The translations under genes were made by a program, and so were the position numbers. A DNA stretch of 64,000 nucleotides from Spirosoma sp. KCTC 42546 (GTDB lineage: Bacteria > Bacteroidota > Bacteroidia > Cytophagales > Spirosomataceae): assembly GCF_006965485.1 (NCBI RefSeq), contig NZ_CP041360.1, forward strand, positions 6,924,501 to 6,988,500, written 5' to 3'. Position 1 is the stretch's first letter; each line of letters begins with the position of its first letter. The notes below the pieces were generated by a model. It had not been told where the DNA came from and did not search any database. It was given only the letters and a program-made list of their open reading frames with translations. Positions 16,347 to 26,270 of the stretch are shown piece after piece.

Positions 16347-17471
16347 TTACTTCACCGGCGCACCATCCCGAATTTCTTCTGTGGCGGTTGTAATGAGCGA
16401 ATCCCCTTCGGTTAACTGACCGAAGATTTCGATTTTATTGTCGGCTTCCAATCCTTTTTTCACAGGTACCCACTCCGCTTTATGATCCTTAACCCGGATC
16501 ACGAAAACGCCCGTCGTTGCGTTAACGATAGCCGATTTCGGCACAACAAACGTACTCGTTTTCGTAGGTAGTGGCAGGTTTACTTCAGCTACCATACCGG
16601 GTAGCAGCTTCTTATCATTGTTGATCACATCCACTTCAACCCGCTCCGACCGTAAGCGTTTGTCGAGCGCGCCCGATAAGCGTTTTATCTGGCCGGTAAA
16701 TTTCTTATCGGGAAATGTTTTGACCGTAAAGCTCACTTCATCATTCTGATCAACATAGCCCGTGTAGGCTTCAGGGACCGAAATAACCAAACGAAGCCTC
16801 TTTTGCTCGGTCAATACAAACAAGGGAAATTCTGACCCTTTGCCTGATGGTCCGATGTAGGCACCTGTGCTGGCATTACGGGCACTGATAATTCCGTTGA
16901 ACGGCGCTCTGATTTCCAGGTATTTCTTTAAATCGGCCACTTCGCGGTAAGCCGATTTAGCCGCTTCCAGTTGGGCGAGGTCGGCATTACGTTTCGCCAA
17001 GGCGAGATCAACATCATTCTTTGAAACGGCACCGGAGAATTTGCTGGCCTCTAAAACCCGCTCATAATTAGCCTTACTGCCAATGGAAACGGCCTCCTGT
17101 GCTTTAAGGCGCGATTCCGCAGAACTTAATTGGGCGCTTAGCTCAGGTGCTTCGGCTAACGCCAGTAATTGGCCCTGTTTCACTTCAGACCCAACATCCA
17201 CATTCAGCGATTTAATAAAGCCGCTCACTTTAGCGTAAATATCTACATCGCGAAATGCAACCAATTCACCGGGGATGTGCAGGGAAGAAGAGAGCTTACC
17301 TTTTTTCAATGAAAATACCTCAGCAGCGGCCACTGGCGCATCAGCCGTTTCGGCTTCTTTCGCTTCTGCTTTGCTTTCGGAAGAATGACAATTCGTTAGC
17401 ACACTGGCCAGCAGCAGACCGCCTGTAAGGATAAGCAGACCACGCACTGGTTTATTGATTAGCCGTTTCAT
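16347..17471 (-). CDS. RND efflux periplasmic adaptor lipoprotein
   Basis: 374 aa from the ATG at 17471. N-terminal lipobox LASVLTNC with Cys28. The membrane-fusion layout is visible: beta-barrel and lipoyl half (VDIYAKVSGFIKSLNVDVGSEVKQGQLLA), an alpha hairpin about 120-200 (AQLSSAESRLKAQEAV), the second lipoyl half (LEIRAPFNGIISARNASTG), then barrel and membrane-proximal domains ending in TEEIRDGAPVK. It links the pump below to an outer-membrane channel. Its start lies 20 bp inside the end of the pump gene, so translation is coupled. No TolC-type gene is in the window; the outer-membrane partner must be encoded elsewhere. Confidence 0.93.
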   Translation of the reverse strand: MKRLINKPVRGLLILTGGLLLASVLTNCHSSESKAEAKEAETADAPVAAAEVFSLKKGKLSSSLHIPGELVAFRDVDIYAKVSGFIKSLNVDVGSEVKQGQLLALAEAPELSAQLSSAESRLKAQEAVSIGSKANYERVLEASKFSGAVSKNDVDLALAKRNADLAQLEAAKSAYREVADLKKYLEIRAPFNGIISARNASTGAYIGPSGKGSEFPLFVLTEQKRLRLVISVPEAYTGYVDQNDEVSFTVKTFPDKKFTGQIKRLSGALDKRLRSERVEVDVINNDKKLLPGMVAEVNLPLPTKTSTFVVPKSAIVNATTGVFVIRVKDHKAEWVPVKKGLEADNKIEIFGQLTEGDSLITTATEEIRDGAPVK

Positions 17472-20400
17472 ACGAGGGAGAAATGTAATATTTACTGTCT
17501 TTATCTTCGGGATCAAGCGACACCGATTCGGTTGTTGTTTTGCCCTGTACCCAGGCAAAGGCCAATGGTAGAATGAATAAGGCCGCAAACGTTGAGGCAA
17601 TCAGACCACCGATAACAGCCCGGCCCAGCGGTGCTGCCTGCGAGCCGCCTTCGCCTAAACCCGATGCCATGGGAATCATACCAACTACCATGGCTACGCT
17701 GGTCATCAGAATAGGCCGCATACGCAACGACGCGGCTTCTCGTGCCGATAGCATGGCATTCCCATTTTTCATTCGCAGTTCTTCGGCATTGGTCACCATC
17801 AGGACGGCGTTGGAGATGGATACCCCCACCGACATAATCATACCCATGTAGGATTGAAGATTGAGCGTTGAGCCGGTCAACATCAACAGCGTCAATGAAC
17901 CGACCAATACCGCAGGCACCGTACACAAAACAACCAGGGATACCTTGAATGACTGGAAGTTGGCCGCCAGCATCAGGAAAATAACGACGATGGCAGTGAT
18001 CAGACCTGTTTGCAGACTATCAAGGGTGTCGATAAGTACCTGAGTTAACCCCTGCATTTTCACGGTTAAACCACGAGGCAGTTCGCCGAGCGAGTCGATG
18101 GCTTTCTGAACATCGCGGGCTGCGGTGCCTAAGTCGATATCATTCAGGTTGGCCGTTACAGACAGTACTGGTATGGCACCAATGTTATCATTCTCCCCAT
18201 AAGTCGTTCCTTGTTGAAGAGTCGCCACATCGCTCAGAACCGGGCGATTTGAATTTGGCAAAACCGGTATTTCGCCTAAATCATTGACACTGGTCATTTG
18301 ACCTTCTGGAACCTGCACCTGCACGGTATAGGATTGACTCGATTTCGGGTCGATCCAGACGCTCTTCTCCGTATAGCGCGACGACGATGTAGCAGCAATC
18401 AATGAACGGGAAATCGCCGATATATCGGTGCCTAGCTGAGCGGCCCGTGTCCGGTCAATGTTTATATTAATAGCGGGAGATTTCGTAGCCTGACCAATCT
18501 GAACATCCCGCAGATAGGGGATTCTGTTCAGTTTAGCGATTACCTTATTGGCATATTCTTCGTTCTGCTGTTTGTTCTTTCCAGACAGTTTAACTTCAAT
18601 AGGCGTTGGTGAACCCTGGCTGAGAATCTTGTCTGTCAATTCAATGGGTTCAAACGAAAGCTTGACATCAGGCAGCGCCTTTTTCATGCTGGCTCTGAAT
18701 TTATCTTTCAACTGATCCAGATCAACATCGTAATCTTCTTTCAGACTTACCTGCAAAACACCTTCCTGTGGTCCGGCCATGAACAGGTAAATGGGGCTCG
18801 TTGAAAACTGGGCTCCGTGCATCCCAACCATAGCTGACGTAATCTCAATATTTTCCTTGCCAACCAATTGATTCAGTACATCAATCGTTTTCAGCATCGT
18901 GGCTTCGGTCTTTTCGAGTCGGGTACCGTCGGGTTTGCGAATACGAACCTGAAACTGCCCTCCGCTTACTTTTGGCAATACATCGCGACCAATAGAGGTA
19001 ATAAGTAAAAGCGCAATACCCAATGAACCAGCCACATAGATCAAGACAATAGGCTTACGATAGACAAGCGTACGGCCAATGAATCGCACAAAACGCGCCC
19101 TAATCCGCTCGAAGAAACTGATCTTACCATCGTTATCGAGGTCGATACGGTGCGCTAGCTTTTTCTTTTCCTGTAGTATATCATCCTGACTGTGGTTACC
19201 ATTTACAGGTAGTTTTCCATTAGGTTTAATCAACTGCCCATTTGCCTCCTGACTGTGGCTCCCATTTAGACCTGCTTTTCCATTACTAACCGGATGGTGT
19301 TCTTTCATCATCCAGTTGGCCAAAACCGGCACTAAGGTTTGCGCCATTAGATACGATGTGATCATTGAGAAACCAATGGCCAAAGCAAGTGGCAGGAACA
19401 ACGCCCCCGGAATACCCGTCATCGTAAATGCGGGCGCAAATACGGCAAGAATACAGAACAGAATCAGCAGTTTTGAAAAGGCAATTTCTTTACAGGCATC
19501 CCAAATAGCTAAGGCCTTGGGTTTACCCATATCCATATGCTGGTGAATATTCTCGATCGTTACGGTACTCTCATCGACCAGAATCCCGATGGCGAGCGAG
19601 AGACCACTCAACGTCATAATATTAATCGTCTGTCCAAATAATGACAGGAACAAAACCCCCGAAATAATACAGGTTGGGATGGTAATGATTACGATCAAAG
19701 CGCCACGCACATCACCCAGAAAGAGTAGTACCATCAGCCCCGTTAGAATGGCACCAATAGCTCCTTCCGTCATCAGGCTTTCTACGGCGTTGATTACATA
19801 TACCGATTGGTCGAAGGTGTAGGTCAGCTTTACATCTTCCGGTAATAGAGCCTGAAAACGGGGCAGGGCAGCTTTCAGATTCTGAACAACCTCCCAGGTA
19901 GACGCATCCGCCGACTTGGTGATGGGTAAATACACGGAGCGCTTTCCATTGACCAATACGTAGCCCTGGGTAATATCGGCCCCATCTTCAATAGTGGCAA
20001 CATCTTTCAGATACAGGTTTTGAACCGTTCCGGTATAGAGTGGAATATCGCCGAAATCCTGAATATTCTTGACGGTTGTATTCGCGGGGGTAAAGTAATT
20101 GAAGTCGCCAATGCGCACGTTTCCGGCAGGCGTTGCCTGGTTATTGATCCGTAAAGCAGCCACCAGTTGATCGGGCGTCAGATTATGCGCCCGCAACAGC
20201 TCAGGGTCTGCTTTAATAACAATGGAACGAGCATTACCTCCAAACGGAGCGGGCGATACCAGACCTGGAATAGACGTGAACCCGGACCGGATATAGACGT
20301 TGGCCAGATCCTGCAACTCATTATTACTGCGTTTCGGGCTGCTGAGTACTAATTGACCAACTGGTAAGGTAGAGGCATCGAAACGCAAAATAAAGGGTGG

Positions 20401-20772
20401 CTGTGAGCCGGGCGGGAAACTGGACTGGGCCCGGTTCGAATACGCAGATACCTCGGCAGCCGCCTGCGCCATGTTTGTACCTTCGTAAAACGACAGCTTC
20501 AAGAGCGTAATGCCCTGAATATTTTTCGTTTCAATACTCTTTACCCCCGACACGTAGAGTAACAGGTTCACATACTGTTTCCCAAAAAACGACTCCATCT
20601 GGTTGGGTGTATACCCACCAAATGGCTGCGAAATGTAAATGACCGGTAAATTCAGGTTTGGAAAAATATCAATCTTGATCGAACGAACGGCACCAATGCC
20701 GAAGTAGAATAAGCTGGCTACGATAACCAGAATCGTAATTGGCTTCCGTAACGCAGAGCGGATTAAATTCAT
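17452..20772 (-). CDS. RND efflux pump, inner-membrane permease
   Basis: 1106 aa, AcrB/MdtB-like proton-driven exporter. N-terminal MNLIRSALRKPITILVIVASLFYFG is transmembrane helix 1; two periplasmic loops and twelve helices follow. The proton-relay region of TM4 is visible (LSGLSLAIGILVDESTVTIENI). The length exceeds the usual ~1040 because of an insertion (about 490-560) in the cytoplasmic loop between TM6 and TM7: two copies of NGK..(L/V)NG(S/N)HSQ and then DLDNDGKISFFE (544-555), a perfect EF-hand calcium-loop pattern. Encoded before its adaptor with a 20-bp overlap. Substrate unknown; the sequence favours organic rather than heavy-metal (CusA) efflux, but this is a guess. Confidence 0.94.
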   Translation of the reverse strand: MNLIRSALRKPITILVIVASLFYFGIGAVRSIKIDIFPNLNLPVIYISQPFGGYTPNQMESFFGKQYVNLLLYVSGVKSIETKNIQGITLLKLSFYEGTNMAQAAAEVSAYSNRAQSSFPPGSQPPFILRFDASTLPVGQLVLSSPKRSNNELQDLANVYIRSGFTSIPGLVSPAPFGGNARSIVIKADPELLRAHNLTPDQLVAALRINNQATPAGNVRIGDFNYFTPANTTVKNIQDFGDIPLYTGTVQNLYLKDVATIEDGADITQGYVLVNGKRSVYLPITKSADASTWEVVQNLKAALPRFQALLPEDVKLTYTFDQSVYVINAVESLMTEGAIGAILTGLMVLLFLGDVRGALIVIITIPTCIISGVLFLSLFGQTINIMTLSGLSLAIGILVDESTVTIENIHQHMDMGKPKALAIWDACKEIAFSKLLILFCILAVFAPAFTMTGIPGALFLPLALAIGFSMITSYLMAQTLVPVLANWMMKEHHPVSNGKAGLNGSHSQEANGQLIKPNGKLPVNGNHSQDDILQEKKKLAHRIDLDNDGKISFFERIRARFVRFIGRTLVYRKPIVLIYVAGSLGIALLLITSIGRDVLPKVSGGQFQVRIRKPDGTRLEKTEATMLKTIDVLNQLVGKENIEITSAMVGMHGAQFSTSPIYLFMAGPQEGVLQVSLKEDYDVDLDQLKDKFRASMKKALPDVKLSFEPIELTDKILSQGSPTPIEVKLSGKNKQQNEEYANKVIAKLNRIPYLRDVQIGQATKSPAININIDRTRAAQLGTDISAISRSLIAATSSSRYTEKSVWIDPKSSQSYTVQVQVPEGQMTSVNDLGEIPVLPNSNRPVLSDVATLQQGTTYGENDNIGAIPVLSVTANLNDIDLGTAARDVQKAIDSLGELPRGLTVKMQGLTQVLIDTLDSLQTGLITAIVVIFLMLAANFQSFKVSLVVLCTVPAVLVGSLTLLMLTGSTLNLQSYMGMIMSVGVSISNAVLMVTNAEELRMKNGNAMLSAREAASLRMRPILMTSVAMVVGMIPMASGLGEGGSQAAPLGRAVIGGLIASTFAALFILPLAFAWVQGKTTTESVSLDPEDKDSKYYISPSYETANQ

Positions 20773-20796
20773 CTTAAATTAAATTCATCTTAAATT
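20765..20796 (-). repeat. Tandem duplication of a 16-bp unit across the efflux-pump start codon
   Basis: Two identical units, 20765-20780 and 20781-20796 (AAATTCATCTTAAATT on the plus strand). Each holds an ATG on the minus strand. The upstream copy encodes a mini-ORF M-N-L-I-stop (20788 downwards) ending 1 nt before the true ATG at 20772, whose first codons are also M-N-L-I. Confidence 0.85.
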
Positions 20797-21206
20797 CTTA
20801 ACTCGGTTGAGCTAATCACACGATTTCCTTTTCAACGTTCCTCTAATTCAAAAAGGAGAATCCGACAAAACCCAATTTTTTCCATAATACATCACATACA
20901 CAGATATATTACAGGGAAAGTTAACGAATTTGTCTGGTAATTTCACTGGTCTCATTGCGCTCTTTCAGAGGTATTTACGCGATGGCCTATTGAGCAATCT
21001 ATCCAATTGCTATGTCATATCTAAGTAAAAACACCTACGAATACGGCCTTATTTTAATCAATAAAGTGTTGTATAAATCAGGCAAAAGCTAATAAAGGTT
21101 GACCTTACAACCCGCCTGTTTTTCAAGTAGTTTAGTCAAGAAAACTACCCAACTAAATCAGCTATTTATTTTTATACCTGCTGGTTTATCCAGCTTAATG
21201 ATATAC
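20797..21206. other. Intergenic region between aldolase terminator and efflux operon
   Basis: About 410 AT-rich bases without a supported gene. It should contain the promoter of the efflux operon (minus strand); I could not find a full -33/-7 pair. No operator palindrome stood out. Confidence 0.45.
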
Positions 21207-21237
21207 AAAAAAAGTGTCGGGTTCTTCAACCCGACAC
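21207..21237 (-). terminator. Intrinsic terminator of the aldolase gene
   Basis: On the minus strand the stem GTGTCGGGTT/AACCCGACAC (21214-21237) is followed by a run of T (plus-strand A-run 21207-21213). It lies 27 bp after the aldolase stop. Classical stem plus U-tract. Confidence 0.9.
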
Positions 21238-21264
21238 CGCTGTAAACCGAACACCGTACGTTGA

Positions 21265-22344
21265 CTAAGCCAACCGGTTGATACAGTTCAAATCTTCGAA
21301 CGCAATTTTCAGGCGTTGCACCATGCTTTCTTCGCCTTTACGCAGCCACACACGTGGATCATAATATTTTTTGTTGGGCGAATCAGAGCCTTCGGGGTTA
21401 CCCAACTGCGATTGCAGATAACCTTCTTTCGACTTGTAGTATTTCAGGATACCTTCCCACATAGCCCATTGCATATCGGTATCGAGGTTCATTTTCACCG
21501 CTCCGTAGCGGATAGCTTCCCGGATTTCTTCGCGGCTCGAGCCTGATCCACCGTGGAATACGAAGTTCACAGGCAGTGGTCCCGTATTATAGTGCTCCTG
21601 AATGTATTTCTGCGAATTGTCCAGAATGATCGGCGACAGCTTCACGTTACCTGGCTTATATACGCCATGCACGTTTCCAAAAGCAGCAGCAATGGTGAAG
21701 TTCGGCGAGATTTTGCTCAGTTCTTCGTAGGCATAAGCCACTTCCGAAGGCTGCGTGTAGAGTTTAGAATCGTCAACATCGGAGTTGTCAACACCATCTT
21801 CTTCACCACCGGTAACGCCCAATTCAATTTCGAGGGTCATGCCAATTTTTGCCATCCGCTCAAAGTATTTCGAGCAGATTTCGATGTTCTCTTCAATCGG
21901 CTCTTCCGACAGATCAAGCATGTGCGACGAATACAGGGGCTTTCCTGTTTGATCAAAATGCTTTTCGCCAGCGGCCAGCAGACCATCAATCCAGGGCAGG
22001 AGTTTCTTCGCGCAGTGGTCGGTGTGCAGAATCACGGGTACGCCATAAATTTCGGCTACGTGGTGAACATGCAAAGCACCTGAAATGGAGCCAGCAATGG
22101 CCGCTTGTTGTTTATCGTTAGGCAGGCTTTTGCCAGCATAGAAAATACCACCACCATTCGAGAACTGAACAATAACCGGGGAATTTACAGCTTTAGCTGT
22201 TTCCAGTACGGCATTTACAGAGTCAGTACCGACAACGTTGACGGCAGGCAGGGCGTAATCATTTTCGTTGGCGTGACGGAAAAGTTCGGTAACGCCTTCG
22301 CCGGTTACAACGCCGGGGGCAAAACGGGTGGCTGCTTCGCTCAT
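21265..22344 (-). CDS. fbaA: Class II fructose-bisphosphate aldolase
   Basis: 359 aa, the usual length of the zinc-dependent E. coli-type class II aldolase that cleaves fructose-1,6-bisphosphate to dihydroxyacetone phosphate and glyceraldehyde 3-phosphate in glycolysis and gluconeogenesis. Seen: PVIVQFSNGG, VILHTDHCAKKLLPW with catalytic Asp and zinc-binding His, LEIELGVTGGEEDG, AAFGNVHGVYKPG with a zinc His, FVFHGGSGSS (phosphate loop) and MNLDTDMQWA. All catalytic blocks are intact. Single-gene unit with its own terminator. Confidence 0.97.
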   Translation of the reverse strand: MSEAATRFAPGVVTGEGVTELFRHANENDYALPAVNVVGTDSVNAVLETAKAVNSPVIVQFSNGGGIFYAGKSLPNDKQQAAIAGSISGALHVHHVAEIYGVPVILHTDHCAKKLLPWIDGLLAAGEKHFDQTGKPLYSSHMLDLSEEPIEENIEICSKYFERMAKIGMTLEIELGVTGGEEDGVDNSDVDDSKLYTQPSEVAYAYEELSKISPNFTIAAAFGNVHGVYKPGNVKLSPIILDNSQKYIQEHYNTGPLPVNFVFHGGSGSSREEIREAIRYGAVKMNLDTDMQWAMWEGILKYYKSKEGYLQSQLGNPEGSDSPNKKYYDPRVWLRKGEESMVQRLKIAFEDLNCINRLA

Positions 22345-22488
22345 AATTAGGGATTATTTTTGGATTCGTTCAAGAAATAGTTTACCGAAAGTTCGACCGG
22401 CTAACCTATTTGATTTCAGTGGGTAAAGTTGGGAATATTAGCGGAATATTGCTACGATCTGTTGATATTGCCCCATCTACAATCCAGT

Positions 22489-24927
22489 TCATCGAATGAC
22501 CTGAATGATACCCTCTCTGGTAAACGAATCCGGAAAGTCAATGCCTTTCCCATTGAGTCGATACACATACAAACCGCTCGTAACAGGCTGGCCACCATAG
22601 GTACCATCCCAGGTTGTCCAGCCCCCTAGCGACGATACACCATCGGTGACCTTATAGATCTGTTCGCCCCAGCGATTATAAATGGTTAGCGTCATATGCT
22701 CGGCCCCCGAGCCATAAATAACCAGCGCTTCGTTCATTCCGTCCTGATTGGGCGTAAACGCATCGGGAATAGTAACAACGGGCGGCATGGGAGGGCAGTT
22801 GGCAGTAACCTTTACGGAATCAATTGCCTGGCAACCAGCGGATGTACGCACCATTACTGTGTAGGTACCGTAGGTGTATACCTTTAAAAGTCGATCAGCT
22901 CCAATTGGTTTTCCGCCACTTGTCCAGGTATAGATTACGTCCGGCAACAAACCAGCATCCAGTTCCTGATAGCCATTGCTGGTGCTAGCCAAACAAGTAG
23001 TTATCTGGTGCGAGCCTAGTTGTAGCTTGGGAATAGGATTAAGCGCTACCGTAACCGCAGTCTCGCTTTTACATCCCGTAGTTGTACTAGATGCCGTTAG
23101 CTGATATTGCCCACTTTGTCGCGCCAGGGCAGTTGTTCCCGTTATAGAACTGCCATCCGGGAATTGCCAGCGAAAGGCATCCCAATCGGTGGTAGGAACA
23201 GCCCGCAGGCTGAGCGTATCCCCGCAAGCTGAGCGAGTTGATGTCGTCAACTGAAAAGGTGCGGGTGCTGTAAACGTGGCCGTTACTTCTTTTTCAGCAA
23301 AGCAGGTGGCATCGTCGGGATCGGTGACCCGCACCCGGTACGTTTGGCTGCCACTAATGCCAGACACCGTTAACGAATCCAGTCGATCACGAGCGGATGT
23401 AATGCCAAATCCGGTCCATTGAAAGCTCCCCCCGCTCGCATGGGCATTAAGTAAAAACGTACCACAGGAGTCAGGAACGAGTTTAGCGGTAGGATTTGCC
23501 TCAACCAGAATAACCCGAATCTCATTGGAAGTTACCTGTATGTCCTGGCATTTCGTTTCGCGCACCTTCAGGCTATACGTCCCCGTTTTAGCGGGCGTCA
23601 GTGTGGGCTTATTGCCACCCGCAACGGCAACGCCATCAACATACCACTGATAAATCAGGTAATTGGGATCGAGGTTAATAATCTTCGATTCCAGTAAAAA
23701 ATTATTGCAGCCACCCGGTTTTTTAAGCGAGATGCTGACCTCAGGTGGCAGTTGTTTTACTTCGTCGATCACAAACGGCATACCCGCCAACGCTTTTCTG
23801 CCACTCAGACTAACAGCCTGTGACACCAACCCGCACCCGGTTCCAGACTGATTGGGTTGATTAATGGTTAACAAATAGTTTTCTCCGGGCAGGGCTCCAT
23901 AGATTTTATCATCAGGCCCTAGTTGTAAAGCGCCAATCCCTTTTGAATAGCTAGTTTGAGCCTGCACCGTCAGCGTTGTGTTAACGGATAAACCAGCCAC
24001 GTTGATCTGGTAAATCTTTTTACTGAACATGGTAGAAAGATAAAGCAGGCTGTTATCCGGCGAGAACTCCAGTCCATAAGCGCCAACTGTTTCAGCGCTT
24101 TCCAGTTTTACGGGATTGGAGATAGCACCCGTTTTATTATCAAAATCGAATACTTCCAGAAACCCGCCCTGAATACTATCCGAAACCGCAACCGCCAGCT
24201 TTTTACCATCGTGCGACGGTTTCATATAGCCTTTATTCTGTTGCCGTGTTCCATGTCCTGCGCCAGACAGGGATTGATGCGTACTGCCAACTTTATATAC
24301 CGTAGGCGTCAGGATCAGGCCGTTGTCATTGAGCAGGTAAACCCGGAACGTATTACTCCCGAATTCATGGGTAATAATCCAGTGATTCAGGTTGTTACAA
24401 TGCTTGATTACCGTAATTTTTTCTGTGGAAGGCAACAACAGTGGCTTATTTTTATAGGTTAGCCCCCCTAGTCCAGATCCCAGATTCATATCAACATACG
24501 CGTACTGCATTCCGGTATTCTGGTTCTGAGTACCCAGCGAAAACACATAAAATTGTTTGGTACTGTTCTGATAGGGCACGATTAGTACCGATTGTGTTGT
24601 CTGACTATTGCCTCCCAAGCCCGTAGCACCGGGCATGACTTCGTGATTTCGGTTCCAGATGGTACTGCCGTCGGTGTAAAAAAGTAGTTGACCGTTCTCA
24701 TCCGACATGCTGGCACATCCTTCCATAGAACGCAATTTTCCATCCGTTACAGCCTGAGGAGTTCCACCATTGAAGGTAACCCCTGCCCCATCGCCAAAAT
24801 ACCAGTTGGAATAGCTTTTAACAGGTTGTGCGTTTACGGGAATCCAGAGGCAACAGAGCGGTAGCAGGAGCATGAATAGGCCTGTTACACCTAGTCGCCC
24901 TAACCGAGGTTGGTAAAAGAAGTCTTT
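22489..24927 (-). CDS. Secreted protein with type B sorting (gliding motility-associated C-terminal) domain
   Basis: About 812 aa. The N-terminal half (40-390) reads as a beta-propeller-like domain (WYFGDGAGVTFNGGTP; GYMKPSHDGKKLAVAVS; GLEFSPDNSLLYLSTMFSK), followed by Ig/PKD-like modules (about 400-720) and a C-terminal type IX sorting domain type B: IPDAFTPNQDGMNEALVIYG, IYNRWGEQIYK, WDGTYGGQPVTSGLYVYRL, ending IIQVIR. Expected to be exported and released or anchored at the surface. I take the GTG at 24927 as start because it yields a signal peptide with basic residues (VKDFFYQPRLGRLGVTGLF...); the longest frame starts with TTG at 24978, and a promoter-like TGTCTTTG overlaps that site. An ATG at 24873 is also possible. 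Confidence 0.82.
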   Translation of the reverse strand, partial: KDFFYQPRLGRLGVTGLFMLLLPLCCLWIPVNAQPVKSYSNWYFGDGAGVTFNGGTPQAVTDGKLRSMEGCASMSDENGQLLFYTDGSTIWNRNHEVMPGATGLGGNSQTTQSVLIVPYQNSTKQFYVFSLGTQNQNTGMQYAYVDMNLGSGLGGLTYKNKPLLLPSTEKITVIKHCNNLNHWIITHEFGSNTFRVYLLNDNGLILTPTVYKVGSTHQSLSGAGHGTRQQNKGYMKPSHDGKKLAVAVSDSIQGGFLEVFDFDNKTGAISNPVKLESAETVGAYGLEFSPDNSLLYLSTMFSKKIYQINVAGLSVNTTLTVQAQTSYSKGIGALQLGPDDKIYGALPGENYLLTINQPNQSGTGCGLVSQAVSLSGRKALAGMPFVIDEVKQLPPEVSISLKKPGGCNNFLLESKIINLDPNYLIYQWYVDGVAVAGGNKPTLTPAKTGTYSLKVRETKCQDIQVTSNEIRVILVEANPTAKLVPDSCGTFLLNAHASGGSFQWTGFGITSARDRLDSLTVSGISGSQTYRVRVTDPDDATCFAEKEVTATFTAPAPFQLTTSTRSACGDTLSLRAVPTTDWDAFRWQFPDGSSITGTTALARQSGQYQLTASSTTTGCKSETAVTVALNPIPKLQLGSHQITTCLASTSNGYQELDAGLLPDVIYTWTSGGKPIGADRLLKVYTYGTYTVMVRTSAGCQAIDSVKVTANCPPMPPVVTIPDAFTPNQDGMNEALVIYGSGAEHMTLTIYNRWGEQIYKVTDGVSSLGGWTTWDGTYGGQPVTSGLYVYRLNGKGIDFPDSFTREGIIQVIR

Positions 24928-25194
24928 CACGTATATCGCTGAGTAAACTTGACCAAAAGGAAGTATGAGCAAAGACAACCTGAAATTGAATTTCTACTTA
25001 TCAACGTATGACCCTTTTCCGGAAAAATTAGTTGGAGGCTGTAGGCATTAAATTTATCGGCAGAAGTGAATTCTGATGGTAGTTTACCAGATACTATTTA
25101 CTTGCTATTACAAAACCCGAAAACTAGTAGTTACTCTTTCCCTGAACCATTTTTTCTACCAACTTTGAGCTACTAAACTAAACCCGCTGAATTC

Positions 25195-26001
25195 TTGAAA
25201 ACTCTCTTCTTCTGCCCCATGTGGGGTATGGAAAACCTGTCGTATACGGAGGCCGCCAAACGAGTAAAAGCAGCCGGCTACGACGGCATGGAAATTGCCG
25301 CTGGGCCAGACAAACGAAATGAAGCCGTTCAGGTCATGCATGATAACGGTCTGGAGCTCATCCTAATGGCCTTTGGGGGCGGGAGCAATTTCGCGGAACA
25401 CAAGAAAAAGTACCAGGATGATCTGCTGAACATTGCGTCGTACAAACCTTTGTTCATCAACGCGCATACAGGTCACGATTACTTTACCTTCGAGCAAAAT
25501 GCTGAGTTGATTCAGACGGCCGCAGCGGTTCAGGCACAAACTGGCGTTCGTATTCTACACGAAACCCATCGGGGTCGATTCTCCTACAGTGCACCGGCCA
25601 TTCAATACTACCTGCTCAAACTACCAGACATGCGCCTTACCGCCGATTATTCGCATTGGGTGAATGTGGCCGAATCGTATCTGGCAGATCAGGCCGGGAA
25701 CGTGAACCGCGCTATTGCCGTCAGCGACCACATCCATTGCCGGGTGGGCCATCCGGAAGGACCGCAGGTAAACGATCCGCGCGCACCCGAGTGGAAAGAC
25801 GCCCTCGAAAGTCATGCCAAGTGGTGGGATGCCATCCGCGATCGGCTACAGAAAGCCAACACCCCAACCCTAACCATCACCTGCGAATTTGGCCCGGCGG
25901 GGTATCTACCCACCTTGCCCTACACCCAGCAACCCGTTGCTAGTCAGTGGGATGTAAATGTGTTTATGAAGGACTATTTGAAAAAAAGATGGCAGGTATA
26001 A
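25195..26001 (+). CDS. Sugar-phosphate isomerase/epimerase-like TIM-barrel protein
   Basis: 268 aa. Residues suggest the xylose isomerase-like TIM barrel (hydroxypyruvate isomerase/IolE/IolI group): MEIAAGPDKRNEAVQVM, FINAHTGHDYFT, ILHETHRGRFSYS with a metal-ligand Glu and His, MRLTADYSHWV, DHIHCRVGHPEGPQ and TITCEFGP. Glu, Asp, His and Glu ligands for a divalent cation are in the right order. The start is TTG at 25195; it gives KTLFFCPMWG as first strand of the barrel, and no ATG in frame precedes the fold. No signal peptide, so cytosolic. Substrate unknown. Confidence 0.8.
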   Translation: MKTLFFCPMWGMENLSYTEAAKRVKAAGYDGMEIAAGPDKRNEAVQVMHDNGLELILMAFGGGSNFAEHKKKYQDDLLNIASYKPLFINAHTGHDYFTFEQNAELIQTAAAVQAQTGVRILHETHRGRFSYSAPAIQYYLLKLPDMRLTADYSHWVNVAESYLADQAGNVNRAIAVSDHIHCRVGHPEGPQVNDPRAPEWKDALESHAKWWDAIRDRLQKANTPTLTITCEFGPAGYLPTLPYTQQPVASQWDVNVFMKDYLKKRWQV

Positions 26002-26122
26002 GGAGTTACGGTTTGTGATTTACGGGTTACGTTCGTTTACAGTATGATTTTTGCTCTAGATCATAAACTATAGTACCTGCGGGTTGAAAATTTGCAAAAG
26101 GTATATGAAAGGAATGTTTTTT

Positions 26123-26175
26123 AGACAGGATTAAACAGGATTTTTGGGCAATTGAAATCCTGTTTAATCCTGTCC
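26123..26175. repeat. Inverted repeat of ACAGGATT words, inside a wider repeat of TTACG words
   Basis: Arms 26123-26143 and 26155-26175 are complementary over 21 bp except the outermost base (GACAGGATTAAACAGGATT). A looser outer pair surrounds it: TTACG-rich 26003-26032 against CGTAATTCGTA/CGTAAATCGTAA at 26235-26264. The outer word type is that of 41951-42020; the inner word also occurs at 11761. Confidence 0.85.
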
Positions 26176-26270
26176 AAAGAATAAGACACAATCTGTGCCC
26201 ATACTCAGCCAACTAAAACTTGTCCTGCACCCTTCGTAATTCGTACTGCGTAAATCGTAAATTTGAGTAT

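Noticed and set aside
21553..22083. 176-codon ORF antisense to the aldolase gene
   Set aside because: Shadow of strong codon bias in fbaA; no recognisable motif.
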